Shown: positions 49,315 through 58,563, counted from the stretch's first letter. The stretch: 64,000 bases of DNA from Rhodospirillales bacterium (GCA_025352665.1 JANXSM010000090.1:1-64000); one strand, 5' to 3'. Translations and numbers: made by a program. The notes: generated by a model from the letters alone, not told the origin.

Positions 49315-50229
49315 TCAGGCCGTCTCGAGATAGATGTCGATGATCTTCTGCAGCATCGCCATCGCTTCCGCGCGCGGACGCTGGAACGTGTTGCGGCCGA
49401 TGATCGAGCCGTTGGCGCCGCCGTCCCGCAGGCCGCGGATCTCTTCGTAAAGCCCGTCGAGACCCTTCGACTCGCCGCCCGAGAACACCACCAGGCGCCT
49501 GCCGCCGAAGCAGGACTGCACGACATGGGCGACGCGCTTGGCCATGGTCGAGCCGTCGATCCCGTCATAGGATTTGCGCGCGGCCTCGAGGCCGATATGC
49601 GCGGTTGGCGGCTTTACCTTGATAATGTGCGCGCCGCACAACGCAGCCATATGTGCGGCATAGGCGCAGATGTCGAAAGCGGTTTCGGCGGCTTTGTCCA
49701 GCATCGGGCCGCGCGGATAGCTCCACAGCACCACCACCAAACCGGCGGCCTTGGCCTCCTCCGCCAGCTCCCGCAGCTCCTCCATCTGGTCGAACGCATA
49801 CTCGGCGCCGGGATAGATGGTGAAGCCGATCGCCGAGCAGCCCAGCCGCAGCGCGTCGGCAACGCTTGCGGTCACCGCCTGGTCCTTGATGGTCGACAGG
49901 CTGTTGGACGAGTTCATCTTCAAAATGGTCGGCACGCAGCCGGCAAAGCTCGCGGCGGCCGCCTCGATCATGCCGAGCGGTGCCGCATAGGCGGACAGGC
50001 CGGCATCCAGTGCGAGCTGGAAATGGTAATGCGGGTCGTAGGCGGCTGGGTTCGGCGCGAAGCTGCGAGCCGGGCCGTGCTCGAAGCCTTGGTCGACCGG
50101 CAAGATCACCATTTTGCCGGTGCCGCCCAGTTTGCCTTGCATCAGGATGCGCGCGAGGTTTGTTTTGGTCCCGGGGTTGTCGCTCTCATACCAGCCCAGA
50201 ATGGTCTTGACGTTTTGTGTCAGGTGCAT
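49315..50229 (-). CDS. Class I fructose-bisphosphate aldolase (DhnA/FbaB type)
   Basis: A 304-residue Schiff-base aldolase of the DhnA family, cleaving or forming fructose-1,6-bisphosphate. The ATG at 50229 has GGGGA upstream and the protein starts [20 protein letters not shown]; the open frame upstream to 50523 is antisense to nothing but lacks a start site. Catalytic features are [30 protein letters not shown], and the Schiff-base lysine in [34 protein letters not shown] holds the phosphate loop. thiE follows after 2 nt. Confidence 0.93.
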   Translation of the reverse strand: MHLTQNVKTILGWYESDNPGTKTNLARILMQGKLGGTGKMVILPVDQGFEHGPARSFAPNPAAYDPHYHFQLALDAGLSAYAAPLGMIEAAAASFAGCVPTILKMNSSNSLSTIKDQAVTASVADALRLGCSAIGFTIYPGAEYAFDQMEELRELAEEAKAAGLVVVLWSYPRGPMLDKAAETAFDICAYAAHMAALCGAHIIKVKPPTAHIGLEAARKSYDGIDGSTMAKRVAHVVQSCFGGRRLVVFSGGESKGLDGLYEEIRGLRDGGANGSIIGRNTFQRPRAEAMAMLQKIIDIYLETA

Positions 50230-50296
50230 GGTCGTTCCCCGGATGCTTGAAGTTTGTCGAGCGGATAGCGGCGCATAGCGCAGGCTTCGCCTGCTG

Positions 50297-50725
50297 TCAC
50301 GAGTGGGTTTCGCCTGCGAAACAGCGCAATTGCCGCAAGGATCCGCGGTCCGCGAGGTCCAGACCCTGCGGCCGTTCGGCGAGCACCACGCCGCCAAGGC
50401 CTGCCGCGATCGCTGCCACCCGCGGCCACGCGGGCACGCGGGAATTGAGGACGAGATAGCGCAGCCCGGCCCGCAAACCCGCCATGGCCGCACCCGGCGC
50501 GTCGCCACAGTCCAGAATATCAATCACATCGGCCTCCGGATACGCCTCGAGGCCAGCGCCGATCAGTGCGCGCCACCACAGAACACCGCCAGAAACCGCG
50601 GCCCCGGGAGCTGACAAAAGTACAATCGGGCGTATCATACCCAGCGCGGCGCAGACATCTGGCAGTCCATGCACCACAACCACTGGTCGCCCACGCCATA
50701 TTGCTGCACATGAACTGTAATCCAT
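50297..50725 (-). CDS. Hypothetical protein (about 142 residues)
   Basis: A 142-residue protein of unknown function, starting at an ATG at 50725 (MDYSSCAAIWRGRPVVVVHG). Alternating beta and alpha segments (IRPIVLLSAPGAAVSGGVLW, AVIDILDCGD-like VIDILDCGDAPGAA, LRYLVLNSRVPAWPRVAAIA, GGVVLAERPQGLDL) suggest a small Rossmann-like or response-regulator-like fold. It is divergent from the zapA locus and precedes the aldolase gene on the same strand with about 70 bp between. I do not recognise the family. Confidence 0.6.
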   Translation of the reverse strand: MDYSSCAAIWRGRPVVVVHGLPDVCAALGMIRPIVLLSAPGAAVSGGVLWWRALIGAGLEAYPEADVIDILDCGDAPGAAMAGLRAGLRYLVLNSRVPAWPRVAAIAAGLGGVVLAERPQGLDLADRGSLRQLRCFAGETHS

Positions 50726-50800
50726 GGCTTGACGTTGAAGCCCCGACAGGGCTGAAACACAAGCATGGCGGATAGCAATGGCATGACTCGGGGAGAGCCC

Positions 50801-50998
50801 ATGGACAGCGACGATCTGACCGCGCTGGCCGATCGGCTCGAACAGGCCCTGGAGCGAATTGCCCAACTCTCCGCAAGCCGGGCTGCCCGTCCGCAGCCTT
50901 CCGGCGAAGCTCCGTCGGGAACCATCGACCACGCAGCGCTCGCCGCCCGTCTCGACACCACGATCGCCCGCCTCAAGGCCGCGATCGGCGACACATAA
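50801..50998 (+). CDS. Small coiled-coil protein upstream of zapA
   Basis: A 65-residue protein from the ATG at 50801, which has GGGAG 5 nt upstream; an ATG at 50765 adds 12 residues without a ribosome site. The sequence is one or two amphipathic helices (LTALADRLEQALERIAQLSA, AALAARLDTTIARLKAAIGD) with a Pro/Ser-rich hinge. A small coiled-coil gene before zapA is a recurring arrangement in alphaproteobacteria (DUF4164-type). A role near cell division is inferred from position only. zapA starts 11 bp downstream. Confidence 0.7.
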   Translation: MDSDDLTALADRLEQALERIAQLSASRAARPQPSGEAPSGTIDHAALAARLDTTIARLKAAIGDT

Positions 50999-51009
50999 GG
51001 AATTTTCCC

Positions 51010-51354
51010 GTGGCCCAGGTCACCGTCCGGATCAACGGCTACAGCTACACCGTCGGCTGCGAAGACGGGCAGGAAAACCACCTCATCGCGATGGCTGGTC
51101 AGGTGGAGCAGCGCATCGACAGCATCAAGGCGCTGGGCAGTAGCAGCGGCGAGAACCGCCTGCTGGTGCTGGCAGCGCTGCTGATGGCTGATGAACTGCA
51201 TGATACCCGCACCGAACTCGACCAGTTCCGCGCGGCCCAGCCGGCCCGCGCCCGCGCCGCAGCCAGCCCCAAAGGCGAAGCGGATGCGGCAAAACGGCTC
51301 GCCCGCATGGCCGTGCGCGCAGAACAGATTGCAAACGGGCTCGAGCAGCCCTAG
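51010..51354 (+). CDS. zapA: Cell division protein ZapA
   Basis: A 114-residue ZapA with GTG start and AAGGA 8 nt upstream. The N-terminal domain shows VTVRINGYSYTVGCEDGQEN and HLIAMAGQVEQRIDSIK, and the C-terminal half is a helix for the dimer-of-dimers coiled coil (LLVLAALLMADELHDTRTEL). It bundles FtsZ protofilaments at the Z ring. Followed by the probable 6S RNA gene and fau, the widely conserved zapA-ssrS-fau arrangement. Confidence 0.93.
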   Translation: MAQVTVRINGYSYTVGCEDGQENHLIAMAGQVEQRIDSIKALGSSSGENRLLVLAALLMADELHDTRTELDQFRAAQPARARAAASPKGEADAAKRLARMAVRAEQIANGLEQP

Positions 51355-51359
51355 CTATG

Positions 51360-51500
51360 GGGGGCGGGGCTGCTGGGTGCGTCAGGTCGCTCATCCCCAG
51401 GGCCAATAAGCAACCTCCCGGGAACTGGCGCTGTCGTGATCTTGGTCACGGTATCTGGTGCCCACCTGCTCACGCAGGCCTTGGGAGGATGACATTCCAA
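51360..51500 (+). ncRNA. ssrS: Probable 6S RNA
   Basis: The 6S RNA gene lies between zapA and fau in many proteobacteria, and this gap has the right size and look. It shows GGGGCTGCTGGGTGCG on the 5' side, a central part with CCAGGGCCAATAAGCAACC and TCCCGGGAACTGGC that can form the open bubble flanked by stems, a TGATCTTGGTCACGG hairpin, and CCCACCTGCTCACGCAGGCC on the 3' side as the candidate closing strand. 6S RNA mimics an open promoter and sequesters sigma-70 RNA polymerase in stationary phase. Ends are approximate; the call rests on synteny and motif memory, not a covariance search. Confidence 0.62.
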
Positions 51501-51527
51501 CGGCTTCGGCGGCTCCGCACTCTTTGA
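51489..51527 (+). CDS. Possible 12-codon leader ORF before fau
   Basis: An ATG at 51489 directly preceded by TTGGGAGG (ribosome site slightly close) opens a frame of 12 codons, MTFQRLRRLRTL, ending in TGA at 51525-51527. The TGA overlaps the TTG at 51524 in the fau frame (TTGA), the same overlap used by other genes in this genome region. It may couple translation of fau or be a fortuitous frame in the 6S 3' flank. Confidence 0.3.
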   Translation: MTFQRLRRLRTL

Positions 51528-52093
51528 CCATCCTTCCTGACGGCGTGGACGACGCCAAACGCCTGGTTCGAACCCAGGCCCTCGTGGCGCGGCAAGGCTG
51601 CGATCCGGCCTTGGGGGGCCGCCTCGGCGACCATCTTCTGGCGCGATTCCCGCCGGCACCCGATGCTGTCGTAGCCGGGTTCTGGCCGATGCCAGGCGAG
51701 ATCGACATCCGTCTCCTGCTGCACCACTTGCACGAGCGTGGCCACATGATCGTGCTGCCGGAGACCCCGCTGCGTGGCAGCGCGCTGATCTTTCGCCATT
51801 GGCACCCGAACAGCGCGATGATCGCCGAGCGGTTCGGCACCTATCGGCCGGACGGGAGAGTGATGGTGCCCGATTTCCTGCTCGTTCCGCTGCTCGCCTT
51901 CGACCGCACCGGCCATCGCCTCGGCTACGGCGGCGGCTATTACGATCGCACGCTGGCGGCCCTTCCACAGGCGGTCGCCGTCGGCTGCGCATTCGCGGCG
52001 CAGGAACTGGACGCGGTGCCGGTTGCGGAGTACGACGCCCCCCTTCACGCCGTCGCCACGGAAAACGGCGTCAGCATTTTCAAGAGAGCCTGA
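51524..52093 (+). CDS. fau: 5-formyltetrahydrofolate cyclo-ligase
   Basis: Converts 5-formyl-THF to 5,10-methenyl-THF with ATP. From the TTG at 51524 the protein has 189 residues, the usual length; the frame is open to 51458, which would overlap the 6S gene. Family motifs: VAGFWPMPGEIDIRLLLHHL, MIVLPETPLRG, VMVPDFLLVPLLAFDRTGHR, LGYGGGYYDRTLA. The last is the GxGxGxYDR nucleotide/folate site. The start is uncertain (GTG at about 51545 is also possible). Followed with no gap by the YmdB-type gene. Confidence 0.92.
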   Translation: MTILPDGVDDAKRLVRTQALVARQGCDPALGGRLGDHLLARFPPAPDAVVAGFWPMPGEIDIRLLLHHLHERGHMIVLPETPLRGSALIFRHWHPNSAMIAERFGTYRPDGRVMVPDFLLVPLLAFDRTGHRLGYGGGYYDRTLAALPQAVAVGCAFAAQELDAVPVAEYDAPLHAVATENGVSIFKRA

Positions 52094-52909
52094 ATGCGCA
52101 TCCTGTTCCTGGGCGACCTGCTCGGCCGCGCCGGCCGTGAAGCGGCAGCCGCGGCTTTGCCCGGCCTGCGCGCCAGCCTCAGGCTCGACCTCATCGTCAT
52201 CAACGGGGAAAATGCCTCGCACGGCTTCGGGCTCGGCCCCGATATGGCCGAGATCCTGTTCACAGCCGGTGCCGACGTCATCACGCTGGGCAACCACGCC
52301 TGGGACCGGAAGGAACTCATCCCCTATATCCAGGAACACCCCAGGCTGATCCGTCCGCTGAACTTCCCCCCGGGAACCCCAGGCGCCGGCAGCGTGGTCG
52401 TCACCTTGCACGATGGCCGGAAGGCGCTGGTCGTCAACGTCATGGGCCGGCTGTTCATGGATGCGCTGGACTGCCCGTTCCGCGCCTCAGCCATCGAACT
52501 CGCCAAATACAGGCTCGGCATCAACGTCGCCGCCAGCATGGTCGACTTCCACGCCGAGGCCACCAGCGAGAAAATGGCCTACGGCCATAGCTTCGACGGC
52601 CAGGTAAGCCTGGTGGTCGGCACCCATACCCATGTGCCGACCGCCGATCACCAGATCCTGCCCAACGGCACCGCCTACCAGACCGACGCCGGCATGTGCG
52701 GCGACTACGACAGCGTCATCGGCATGGCGAAGGAGGCCGCCGCCGGCAAGTTCTGGCGCAAAATGCCCGGCGACAAGCTCGCACCTGCCGACGGCCCCGT
52801 GACACTGTGCGGCCTGTTCGTGGAGACCAACGACGTCACCGGTCTTGCCGTCCGGGTCGAACCGATCCGCCAGGGCGGCCGGCTATCGCAGGCCATGCCG
52901 ACGGTGTGA
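52094..52909 (+). CDS. YmdB family metallophosphoesterase
   Basis: A 271-residue phosphodiesterase of the TIGR00282/YmdB family. The ATG immediately follows the fau stop. Dinuclear-metal motifs are [36 protein letters not shown] and [13 protein letters not shown]. The [14 protein letters not shown] segment is family-specific. B. subtilis YmdB hydrolyses 2',3'-cyclic nucleotides and controls biofilm versus motility; the role in alphaproteobacteria is not established. The fau-ymdB pair is common in the class. Confidence 0.93.
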   Translation: MRILFLGDLLGRAGREAAAAALPGLRASLRLDLIVINGENASHGFGLGPDMAEILFTAGADVITLGNHAWDRKELIPYIQEHPRLIRPLNFPPGTPGAGSVVVTLHDGRKALVVNVMGRLFMDALDCPFRASAIELAKYRLGINVAASMVDFHAEATSEKMAYGHSFDGQVSLVVGTHTHVPTADHQILPNGTAYQTDAGMCGDYDSVIGMAKEAAAGKFWRKMPGDKLAPADGPVTLCGLFVETNDVTGLAVRVEPIRQGGRLSQAMPTV

Positions 52910-53024
52910 CGGCGGGCCGCTGGGTGTTCTGGCGGCCTTTGATATGCTTAAAGAAAACTGCTGGGGACCGGTGGCGGTCACCCAACTTCCCGCCTTCCAT
53001 TCTTCAAGCAGTCGAGGCAACGCG

Positions 53025-53774
53025 ATGGCCGGCCATAGCCAATTCAAGAACATCATGCACCGCAAAGGCGCGCAGGACGCCAAGCGGGCGAGGGCCTTCG
53101 CCAAGATCATTCGCGAAATCACTGTCTCCGCCAAATCCGGACTGCCCGACCCCGCCACCAACCCCCGGTTGCGCGCCGCCTGCACCGCGGCCCGGCAGAT
53201 GAACATGCCGCGCGACACCATCGATCGCGCCATCAAGAAGGCCGCCGGCGCCGCGGGCTCCGACGATTACGTGGAGGTCCGCTACGAAGGCTACGGCCCC
53301 AGCGGTGTGGCCGTCATCGTCGAGGCACTGACCGACAACCGCAACCGCACCGCGTCGGATGTTCGCACGGCTTTCGCCAAAAACGGCGGCGCGCTGGGCG
53401 AAACCAACACGGTTGCTTTTTTGTTCTCGCGGCTCGGTGTGATCAGCTATCCAGGCACCACTGTGGACGAGGAAGCCATGTTGGAAGCGGCGATCGAAGG
53501 CGGTGCGGAGGACGCGGCGTCGACACCCGAAGGTCACGAAGTCACCACATCTGTGAACGACTTCTTCGCGGTACGCGACGCGTTGGAAGCGAAATTCGGC
53601 CCGCCGACGGAGGCCAAGCTCGACTGGCGGCCGACCACGACGGTGACGCTCGACGAGGAGTCTGCCGCCGCCCTGTTGAAGCTGCTCGACGTGTTGGAGG
53701 ACAACGACGACGTGCAAAACGTTTATGCCAATTTTGAAATCCCCGAGGCCGTGATGGCGAAGCTCTCCGCTTGA
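53025..53774 (+). CDS. YebC/PmpR family regulator
   Basis: A 249-residue YebC-type protein. The ATG at 53025 starts the invariant [20 protein letters not shown]; upstream frame extension is noise. Other hallmarks are [56 protein letters not shown] and [16 protein letters not shown]. YebC proteins bind DNA as regulators in some species, and recent work gives the family a role in relieving ribosome stalling at proline-rich sequences; the window does not decide. The stop overlaps the ruvC start (TTGA). Confidence 0.96.
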   Translation: MAGHSQFKNIMHRKGAQDAKRARAFAKIIREITVSAKSGLPDPATNPRLRAACTAARQMNMPRDTIDRAIKKAAGAAGSDDYVEVRYEGYGPSGVAVIVEALTDNRNRTASDVRTAFAKNGGALGETNTVAFLFSRLGVISYPGTTVDEEAMLEAAIEGGAEDAASTPEGHEVTTSVNDFFAVRDALEAKFGPPTEAKLDWRPTTTVTLDEESAAALLKLLDVLEDNDDVQNVYANFEIPEAVMAKLSA

Positions 53775-54283
53775 CCGCCGTGCGCCTGCTCGGCCTGGAT
53801 CCCGGCCTGCGCTTCACCGGCTGGGGCATCCTGGAAGCCGACGGCAACCGGCTGCGCCACCTGGCCGATGGCGTGATCGCGACCGATTCGGCGATGTCCG
53901 TGCCAGACCGCCTTTGCGCCCTGCATCAGGCGCTGAGTGCCCTCATCGAGTCGTTCAAACCCGACGAGGCCGCCGTCGAGGAGACCTATGTCAACCGCAA
54001 CGGCACCGCCACTCTCAAGCTCGGCTATGCCCGCGGCGTGGCTTTGCTGGTGCCGGCCTTGGCCGGGCTTCCGGTCGCCGAATATGGCGCCAAGCATGTC
54101 AAGCTTTCGGTCGTCGGCACCGGTGGCGCTGACAAAGAGCAAGTCGCCATGATGGTACGCCGCCTGCTGCCCGGAGCCACTTTGAAACGCGCCGATGCGT
54201 CGGACGCGCTCGCGGTGGCGATCTGCCATGCCCATCACCGCGCCACCAACAACGCCTGGATGAAGGGGAAGGTAATGGCGTGA
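53771..54283 (+). CDS. ruvC: Crossover junction endonuclease RuvC
   Basis: A 170-residue Holliday junction resolvase. The acidic catalytic residues are visible: Asp in [13 protein letters not shown], Glu in [11 protein letters not shown], and the C-terminal [14 protein letters not shown]. The start is TTG at 53771, overlapping the yebC stop as TTGA; GTG at 53780 (MRLLGLD) is an alternative nearer the domain start. It cuts Holliday junctions moved by RuvAB. The stop overlaps the GTG of ruvA. Confidence 0.96.
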   Translation: MTAVRLLGLDPGLRFTGWGILEADGNRLRHLADGVIATDSAMSVPDRLCALHQALSALIESFKPDEAAVEETYVNRNGTATLKLGYARGVALLVPALAGLPVAEYGAKHVKLSVVGTGGADKEQVAMMVRRLLPGATLKRADASDALAVAICHAHHRATNNAWMKGKVMA

Positions 54284-54873
54284 TCGCCCAACTCACTGGC
54301 CGCATCCTCACCCTCGAAGCCGATCGCTGCGTGGTGGACGTGAATGGAGTTGGCTACCTCGTTCACGCCTCCACGCGCACTCTGTCCAGCCTGCCGTCTG
54401 GCGAAAACGCCACGGTGCTGACCGAAATGCAGGTCCGCGAGGACGCGATCACGCTTTACGGCTTTGCCGACAGCGCCGAGCGCGAGTGGTTCCGCCTGCT
54501 TACCACAGTGCAAGGCGTCGGCGCCCGCGTGGCGCTCAACATCCTCTCCGCCCTTTCGCCGCGGGACCTGATCGCCGCCATCCAACAGGCCGACCGCGGC
54601 GCCCTTACCCGCGCCGCAGGCGTCGGTGCCAAGCTCGCCGTGCGCCTGCTCACGGAGTTGCGCGAGAAGGCCGGCGGCATGCCCACTGGCGTCGGATTCT
54701 CCCCGGTGCTGCCGCCGGTGGGCGGCATCGAACAGGATGCCATCTCGGCTCTGGTCAATCTCGGCTACCGCCGCCCCGAGGTCGCCACCGCCGTTGCCCG
54801 CCTGCTGGAGCGCAAGCCGGACGTAGCCCTCGACCAGCTGATCCGTGACGGGCTGAAGGACCTCGCCCGGTGA
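54280..54873 (+). CDS. ruvA: Holliday junction DNA helicase subunit RuvA
   Basis: A 197-residue junction-binding subunit. The N-terminal OB domain is [20 protein letters not shown] and [11 protein letters not shown]; the helix-hairpin-helix region is [19 protein letters not shown] and [14 protein letters not shown]; the C-terminal domain III ends in [13 protein letters not shown] after a Pro/Gly-rich linker. The GTG start overlaps ruvC (GTGA), and its own stop overlaps ruvB (GTGA). It forms a tetramer that holds the junction for RuvB. Confidence 0.96.
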   Translation: MIAQLTGRILTLEADRCVVDVNGVGYLVHASTRTLSSLPSGENATVLTEMQVREDAITLYGFADSAEREWFRLLTTVQGVGARVALNILSALSPRDLIAAIQQADRGALTRAAGVGAKLAVRLLTELREKAGGMPTGVGFSPVLPPVGGIEQDAISALVNLGYRRPEVATAVARLLERKPDVALDQLIRDGLKDLAR

Positions 54874-55898
54874 GCGAAGACCGCCCGATTACCGCCGCCC
54901 GCACCGAGGAGGACGCCGCCGAGGCGACACTGCGGCCGCAGACTCTGGCCGATTTCACCGGCCAGAAGGCGTCGCGCGAAAACCTCGCCATCTTCATCCA
55001 GGCCGCCCGGGCCCGCGGCGAGGCGATGGACCACGTGCTGCTGCACGGCCCGCCAGGCCTGGGCAAAACCACGCTCGCCCAGATCGTGGCCCGCGAGCTC
55101 GGCGTCGGCTTTCGGGCCACCTCCGGCCCGGTGATCCAACGCGCCGGTGACCTCGCGGCTATCCTCACCAATCTGCAGCCGCGCGACGTGCTGTTCATCG
55201 ACGAAATCCACCGCCTGCAGCCGGCGATCGAGGAAATCCTCTACCCGGCGATGGAGGATTTCCAGCTCGACCTCATCATCGGCGAAGGCCCGGCGGCGCG
55301 CTCGGTGCGCATCGACCTCGCACCCTTCACCCTGGTCGGTGCCACCACCCGCGCCGGCCTGCTGGCGACCCCGCTGCGCGACCGCTTCGGCATTCCGCTG
55401 CGCCTGGTGTTCTACACGCCCGAGGAACTGCGCCGCATCGTCAGCCGTGGGGCGGAAAAGCTCGGCTTCCAGCTCAGCCCCGACGGGGCCGAGGAAATCG
55501 CTAAACGCTCCCGCGGCACGCCCCGCATCGCCGGCCGCCTGCTGCGCCGCGTGCGCGACTTCGCTCTGGTCCAGGGCACGCCCATGGTCGACCGCGCCAC
55601 CGCCGACGCAGCCCTGCTCCGCCTCGAGGTCGACAAGATCGGCCTCGACCAGATGGACCGTCGTTACCTCATGCGCATGGCCGAGCACCACGGCGGCGGC
55701 CCGGTCGGCGTCGAAACCCTGGCGGCGGCGCTGGCCGAAGCACGCGACACGCTGGAAGACGTCATCGAGCCCTACCTCATCCAGGAAGGCCTGATCCTAC
55801 GCACCAGCCGTGGCCGCATGCTCGGCGAGCGCGGCTGGCGCCATCTGGGCTTAACGCCGCCCGCGGGCACCCAGCCCGTGCTGGACCTCGATCCTTGA
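54870..55898 (+). CDS. ruvB: Holliday junction DNA helicase RuvB
   Basis: A 342-residue AAA+ motor. [20 protein letters not shown] opens the large domain, Walker A is [16 protein letters not shown], Walker B is [12 protein letters not shown], sensor 1 is [11 protein letters not shown], and the arginine-finger region and winged helix ([17 protein letters not shown]) complete it. The GTG start overlaps ruvA by 4 nt and the stop overlaps ybgC as TTGA. It drives branch migration with RuvA. Confidence 0.97.
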   Translation: MSEDRPITAARTEEDAAEATLRPQTLADFTGQKASRENLAIFIQAARARGEAMDHVLLHGPPGLGKTTLAQIVARELGVGFRATSGPVIQRAGDLAAILTNLQPRDVLFIDEIHRLQPAIEEILYPAMEDFQLDLIIGEGPAARSVRIDLAPFTLVGATTRAGLLATPLRDRFGIPLRLVFYTPEELRRIVSRGAEKLGFQLSPDGAEEIAKRSRGTPRIAGRLLRRVRDFALVQGTPMVDRATADAALLRLEVDKIGLDQMDRRYLMRMAEHHGGGPVGVETLAAALAEARDTLEDVIEPYLIQEGLILRTSRGRMLGERGWRHLGLTPPAGTQPVLDLDP

Positions 55899-56305
55899 CC
55901 GCGCATCAGCATAAAATCCGCGTCTACTATGAAGACACCGACGCCGGCGGCGTCGTCTATCACGCCGGCTACCTGCGCTTCGCCGAGCGCGCCCGCACCG
56001 AAGCGCTGCGCGATCTCGGCGTGCCACATGCTGAACTCGTCACACTTCATGGACTTATCTTCATGGTGCGACGCGCAAAACTGGACTATTTGGCACCCTC
56101 CCGGCTCGATGACAGCCTGACCATCGCGACTCGCCTCGTGTCCCTGCACGCGGCCTCGGTCGTCTTGCGTCAGACCGCCATGCGTGACGGGAGCGTGATT
56201 TGCGACGCCGAGCTCACCCTGGTCTGCGTGCGACAGGATAATGTCCGCCCCGCACGCATTCCACCCCGGTGGCGCGCGGCGCTGGCTGAACTGATGGAGA
56301 ACTGA
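55895..56305 (+). CDS. ybgC: Tol-Pal associated acyl-CoA thioesterase YbgC
   Basis: A 136-residue hotdog-fold thioesterase. The catalytic aspartate is in [20 protein letters not shown], followed by [13 protein letters not shown]. It hydrolyses short-chain or malonyl-like acyl-CoA or acyl-ACP and is almost always next to tolQ. The start is TTG, overlapping the ruvB stop (TTGA). tolQ follows after one base. It is the first tol-locus gene here and is fused by overlap to the ruv operon. Confidence 0.93.
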   Translation: MTAHQHKIRVYYEDTDAGGVVYHAGYLRFAERARTEALRDLGVPHAELVTLHGLIFMVRRAKLDYLAPSRLDDSLTIATRLVSLHAASVVLRQTAMRDGSVICDAELTLVCVRQDNVRPARIPPRWRAALAELMEN

Positions 56306-56306
56306 T

Positions 56307-57023
56307 TTGAATCCGGTTGTGGACGCGGCGAACCTGGCATCTCCGATGGGCGACCTTTCCATTCCCGGCCTGTTCCTGCAGGCCGACATCGTCGTCAAGA
56401 TCGTCATCATCGGCCTGCTGCTCGCCAGCGTCTGGGTCTGGGCCATCGTGTTCGAGAAGATCATGAGCCTGCGCCGCGCCGCCCGCGCGGCCGACAAGTT
56501 CGAGGATCGCTTCTGGTCCGGCGGCAGCCTCGATGAACTCTACGAGGACGAAGGCACCAAGCCGGCCCATCCGATGGCCGCCGTGTTCGGCGCAGCCATG
56601 AGCGAGTGGCGTCGCTCGCTCCGCGCAGCCGGCGCCGACCTGCGCACCAGCTTTGTGCGAGAGCGCGTCGACCGGGCCATGAACGTCACGATCGCGCGCG
56701 AGATGGAGCGAATGGAGCGGTGGATGGTTTTCCTCGCATCGGTCGGCTCGTCCGCTACCTTCGTCGGCCTGTTCGGTACCGTGTGGGGCATCATGCACAC
56801 GTTCACCGCCATCGCCGCGCAAAAGAACACCTCGCTGGCAACCGTCGGCCCGGGCATGGCGGAAGCGCTGTTCGCCACCGCCATCGGCCTGGTGGCGGCC
56901 ATTCCGGCGACGTTGGCCTATAATGCGATAGGCACCAACCTGGCGCGCTTCGCCGCTCGTCTGGAAGCGTTCGGAACCGAATTCGGCGCCATCCTGTCGC
57001 GCCAGACCGAGGAAAGGGGCTGA
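56307..57023 (+). CDS. tolQ: Tol-Pal system proton channel TolQ
   Basis: A 238-residue MotA/ExbB-type membrane protein with three membrane segments: VVKIVIIGLLLASVWVWAIV, the FLASVGSSATFVGLFGTVWG segment and TAIGLVAAIPATLAYNAIG. The start is probably TTG at 56307. With TolR it conducts protons to energise TolA for outer-membrane constriction and lipid homeostasis. tolR begins 3 nt after it ends. Confidence 0.95.
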   Translation: MNPVVDAANLASPMGDLSIPGLFLQADIVVKIVIIGLLLASVWVWAIVFEKIMSLRRAARAADKFEDRFWSGGSLDELYEDEGTKPAHPMAAVFGAAMSEWRRSLRAAGADLRTSFVRERVDRAMNVTIAREMERMERWMVFLASVGSSATFVGLFGTVWGIMHTFTAIAAQKNTSLATVGPGMAEALFATAIGLVAAIPATLAYNAIGTNLARFAARLEAFGTEFGAILSRQTEERG

Positions 57024-57026
57024 TCC

Positions 57027-57572
57027 ATGGTGGGTGGTCTCATCGGTACCAACAAGAATAGTCGCTACCGGCCGATGGCCGAGATCAACGTCACCCCGAT
57101 GGTGGACGTGATGCTGGTGCTGCTCATCATCTTCATGGTGACGGCCCCGCTGCTGACCTCCTCGGTCAATGTCGACCTGCCGAAAACCTCGGCAGCCCCC
57201 ACACCGCAGGACGACAAGCCGCTGACCATCTCGGTCAATGCGCAAGGCCAGATCTATCTGCAGGACGCCGAGGTGCAGCTCTCCGACCTGGTCTCGAAGC
57301 TGCAGGCGATCATGCAGACGGCCCCGGACAAAAAGATCTTCGTGCGCGGCGACCAGGCCAATTCCTATGGTCGCATGCTGGAAGTGATGGGCACCATCTA
57401 CCAGGGCGGCTTCACCAAGGTGGCGCTGCTGACCGACCCATCGGGCGGCGCCAACACACAGTCGCCGGGCAGCGTCTCCACCGCGCCGCCTCCGACCAAC
57501 CCAGGTGCGCGCCCCGCACCGGCAGCGCCCGCTGGCGTGGGAATTCCGCGTCCGGCCGGAACGCGTCCCTGA
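57027..57572 (+). CDS. tolR: Tol-Pal system protein TolR
   Basis: A 181-residue ExbD/TolR protein. A single membrane segment with the proton-carrying aspartate is in EINVTPMVDVMLVLLIIFMV. A periplasmic domain follows (KPLTISVNAQGQIYLQDAEV, KKIFVRGDQANSYGRMLEVM). The C-terminus has a Pro/Ala-rich extension of about 35 residues beyond the usual end (ARPAPAAPAGVGIPRPAG). tolA starts 10 bp downstream. Confidence 0.95.
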   Translation: MVGGLIGTNKNSRYRPMAEINVTPMVDVMLVLLIIFMVTAPLLTSSVNVDLPKTSAAPTPQDDKPLTISVNAQGQIYLQDAEVQLSDLVSKLQAIMQTAPDKKIFVRGDQANSYGRMLEVMGTIYQGGFTKVALLTDPSGGANTQSPGSVSTAPPPTNPGARPAPAAPAGVGIPRPAGTRP

Positions 57573-57582
57573 GGGGCTTCCC

Positions 57583-58542
57583 GTGAGCCCGCTCAATCGA
57601 GGCGCCGCCGCGTCCTTCGTCATTCATGCCCTGGTGCTGGCCGTGCTGGTGGTGACCCTCCCGGCCCCCAAGAAAGAGCCGGAGCCGGAGGAGATGTCGA
57701 TCACCATGGAGTTGGCGGGGCCGCCGACTCCGACCGTGAAGGCGGACGCACCGGCGCCGATCCCGGCGCCGGCCAACACGCCAACTGCTTCGCCAGAGCC
57801 ACCGGCGCCGGAGCCGCCGAAACCGCAGCCGCCACAGCCACCACCTCCGCCTCCGCCGCCTCCGCCTCCGGAGCCCACACCGACGCCGCCGCCCCCCACG
57901 CCCACTCCCCCGCCGCCACCGCCCCCGGTGCCGACGCCTTCACCCGTGCCCCCACCACCGCCCCCGCCGGCGCCGCCAGCGCCGCCGCAGCCGCCCAAAC
58001 CGCAGCCCCCGCTGCCGGTGCCCCCACCGCCCGTGCCGCCACCGCCGGCGCCGCCAAGTACGACCTCACAGCCGAACCCGACCAAGAATTTCGCGGCCGA
58101 AAGCCAGGAGCTCAACAACACGCTGGAACGGCTGAAGGCTCTGCAGACCCAGACCAAGCCGCCAACCGCACGCCCCAACCCGAATGCGGGCGGTGCTCCG
58201 AATGGGGGCGGCACGCCCAAGGGTGACATCACCGCCCAGCTCACCGGCGAGCAGCGTGGGGCTATCGGCGATCGCGTCCGAGAATGCTGGACGAAGGACC
58301 CCGGAGCCCTGGACCTCGATAAAATGAGCGTGCAATTGAAGGTCACGATCGACGCCAGTGGAACAGTACGCCTCGCCGAAGTAGCAACCGAGGACGCTGG
58401 CCGGGTCAATTCCGATCCGCGCTTCCGTGCCTTCTCCGACCGCGCACGTCGCGCAGTGCTCAGTGCCACATGCAATCCGTTGCCCGTTCCGCACGACAAG
58501 CTCAACGGCAACCAAACCCTGACTTTCCGCTTTCGTCCTTGA
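57583..58542 (+). CDS. tolA: TolA with polyproline linker
   Basis: A 319-residue TolA from a GTG at 57583, preceded by GAGGGG. One membrane segment (SFVIHALVLAVLVVTLPAP) is followed by about 115 residues that are mostly proline (PPPPPPPPPPP runs with Glu, Thr, Val) instead of the long alanine/lysine helix of E. coli TolA. After a short helix with ESQELNNTLERLKALQTQTK, the C-terminal domain (LTGEQRGAIGDRVRECWTKD and VQLKVTIDASGTVRLAEVAT) is a TonB/TolA-type domain. The linker probably needs EF-P for efficient synthesis. It spans the periplasm to reach TolB/Pal. Confidence 0.9.
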   Translation: MSPLNRGAAASFVIHALVLAVLVVTLPAPKKEPEPEEMSITMELAGPPTPTVKADAPAPIPAPANTPTASPEPPAPEPPKPQPPQPPPPPPPPPPPEPTPTPPPPTPTPPPPPPPVPTPSPVPPPPPPPAPPAPPQPPKPQPPLPVPPPPVPPPPAPPSTTSQPNPTKNFAAESQELNNTLERLKALQTQTKPPTARPNPNAGGAPNGGGTPKGDITAQLTGEQRGAIGDRVRECWTKDPGALDLDKMSVQLKVTIDASGTVRLAEVATEDAGRVNSDPRFRAFSDRARRAVLSATCNPLPVPHDKLNGNQTLTFRFRP

Positions 58543-58563
58543 CCCGTACCCGGTGACAAAATC

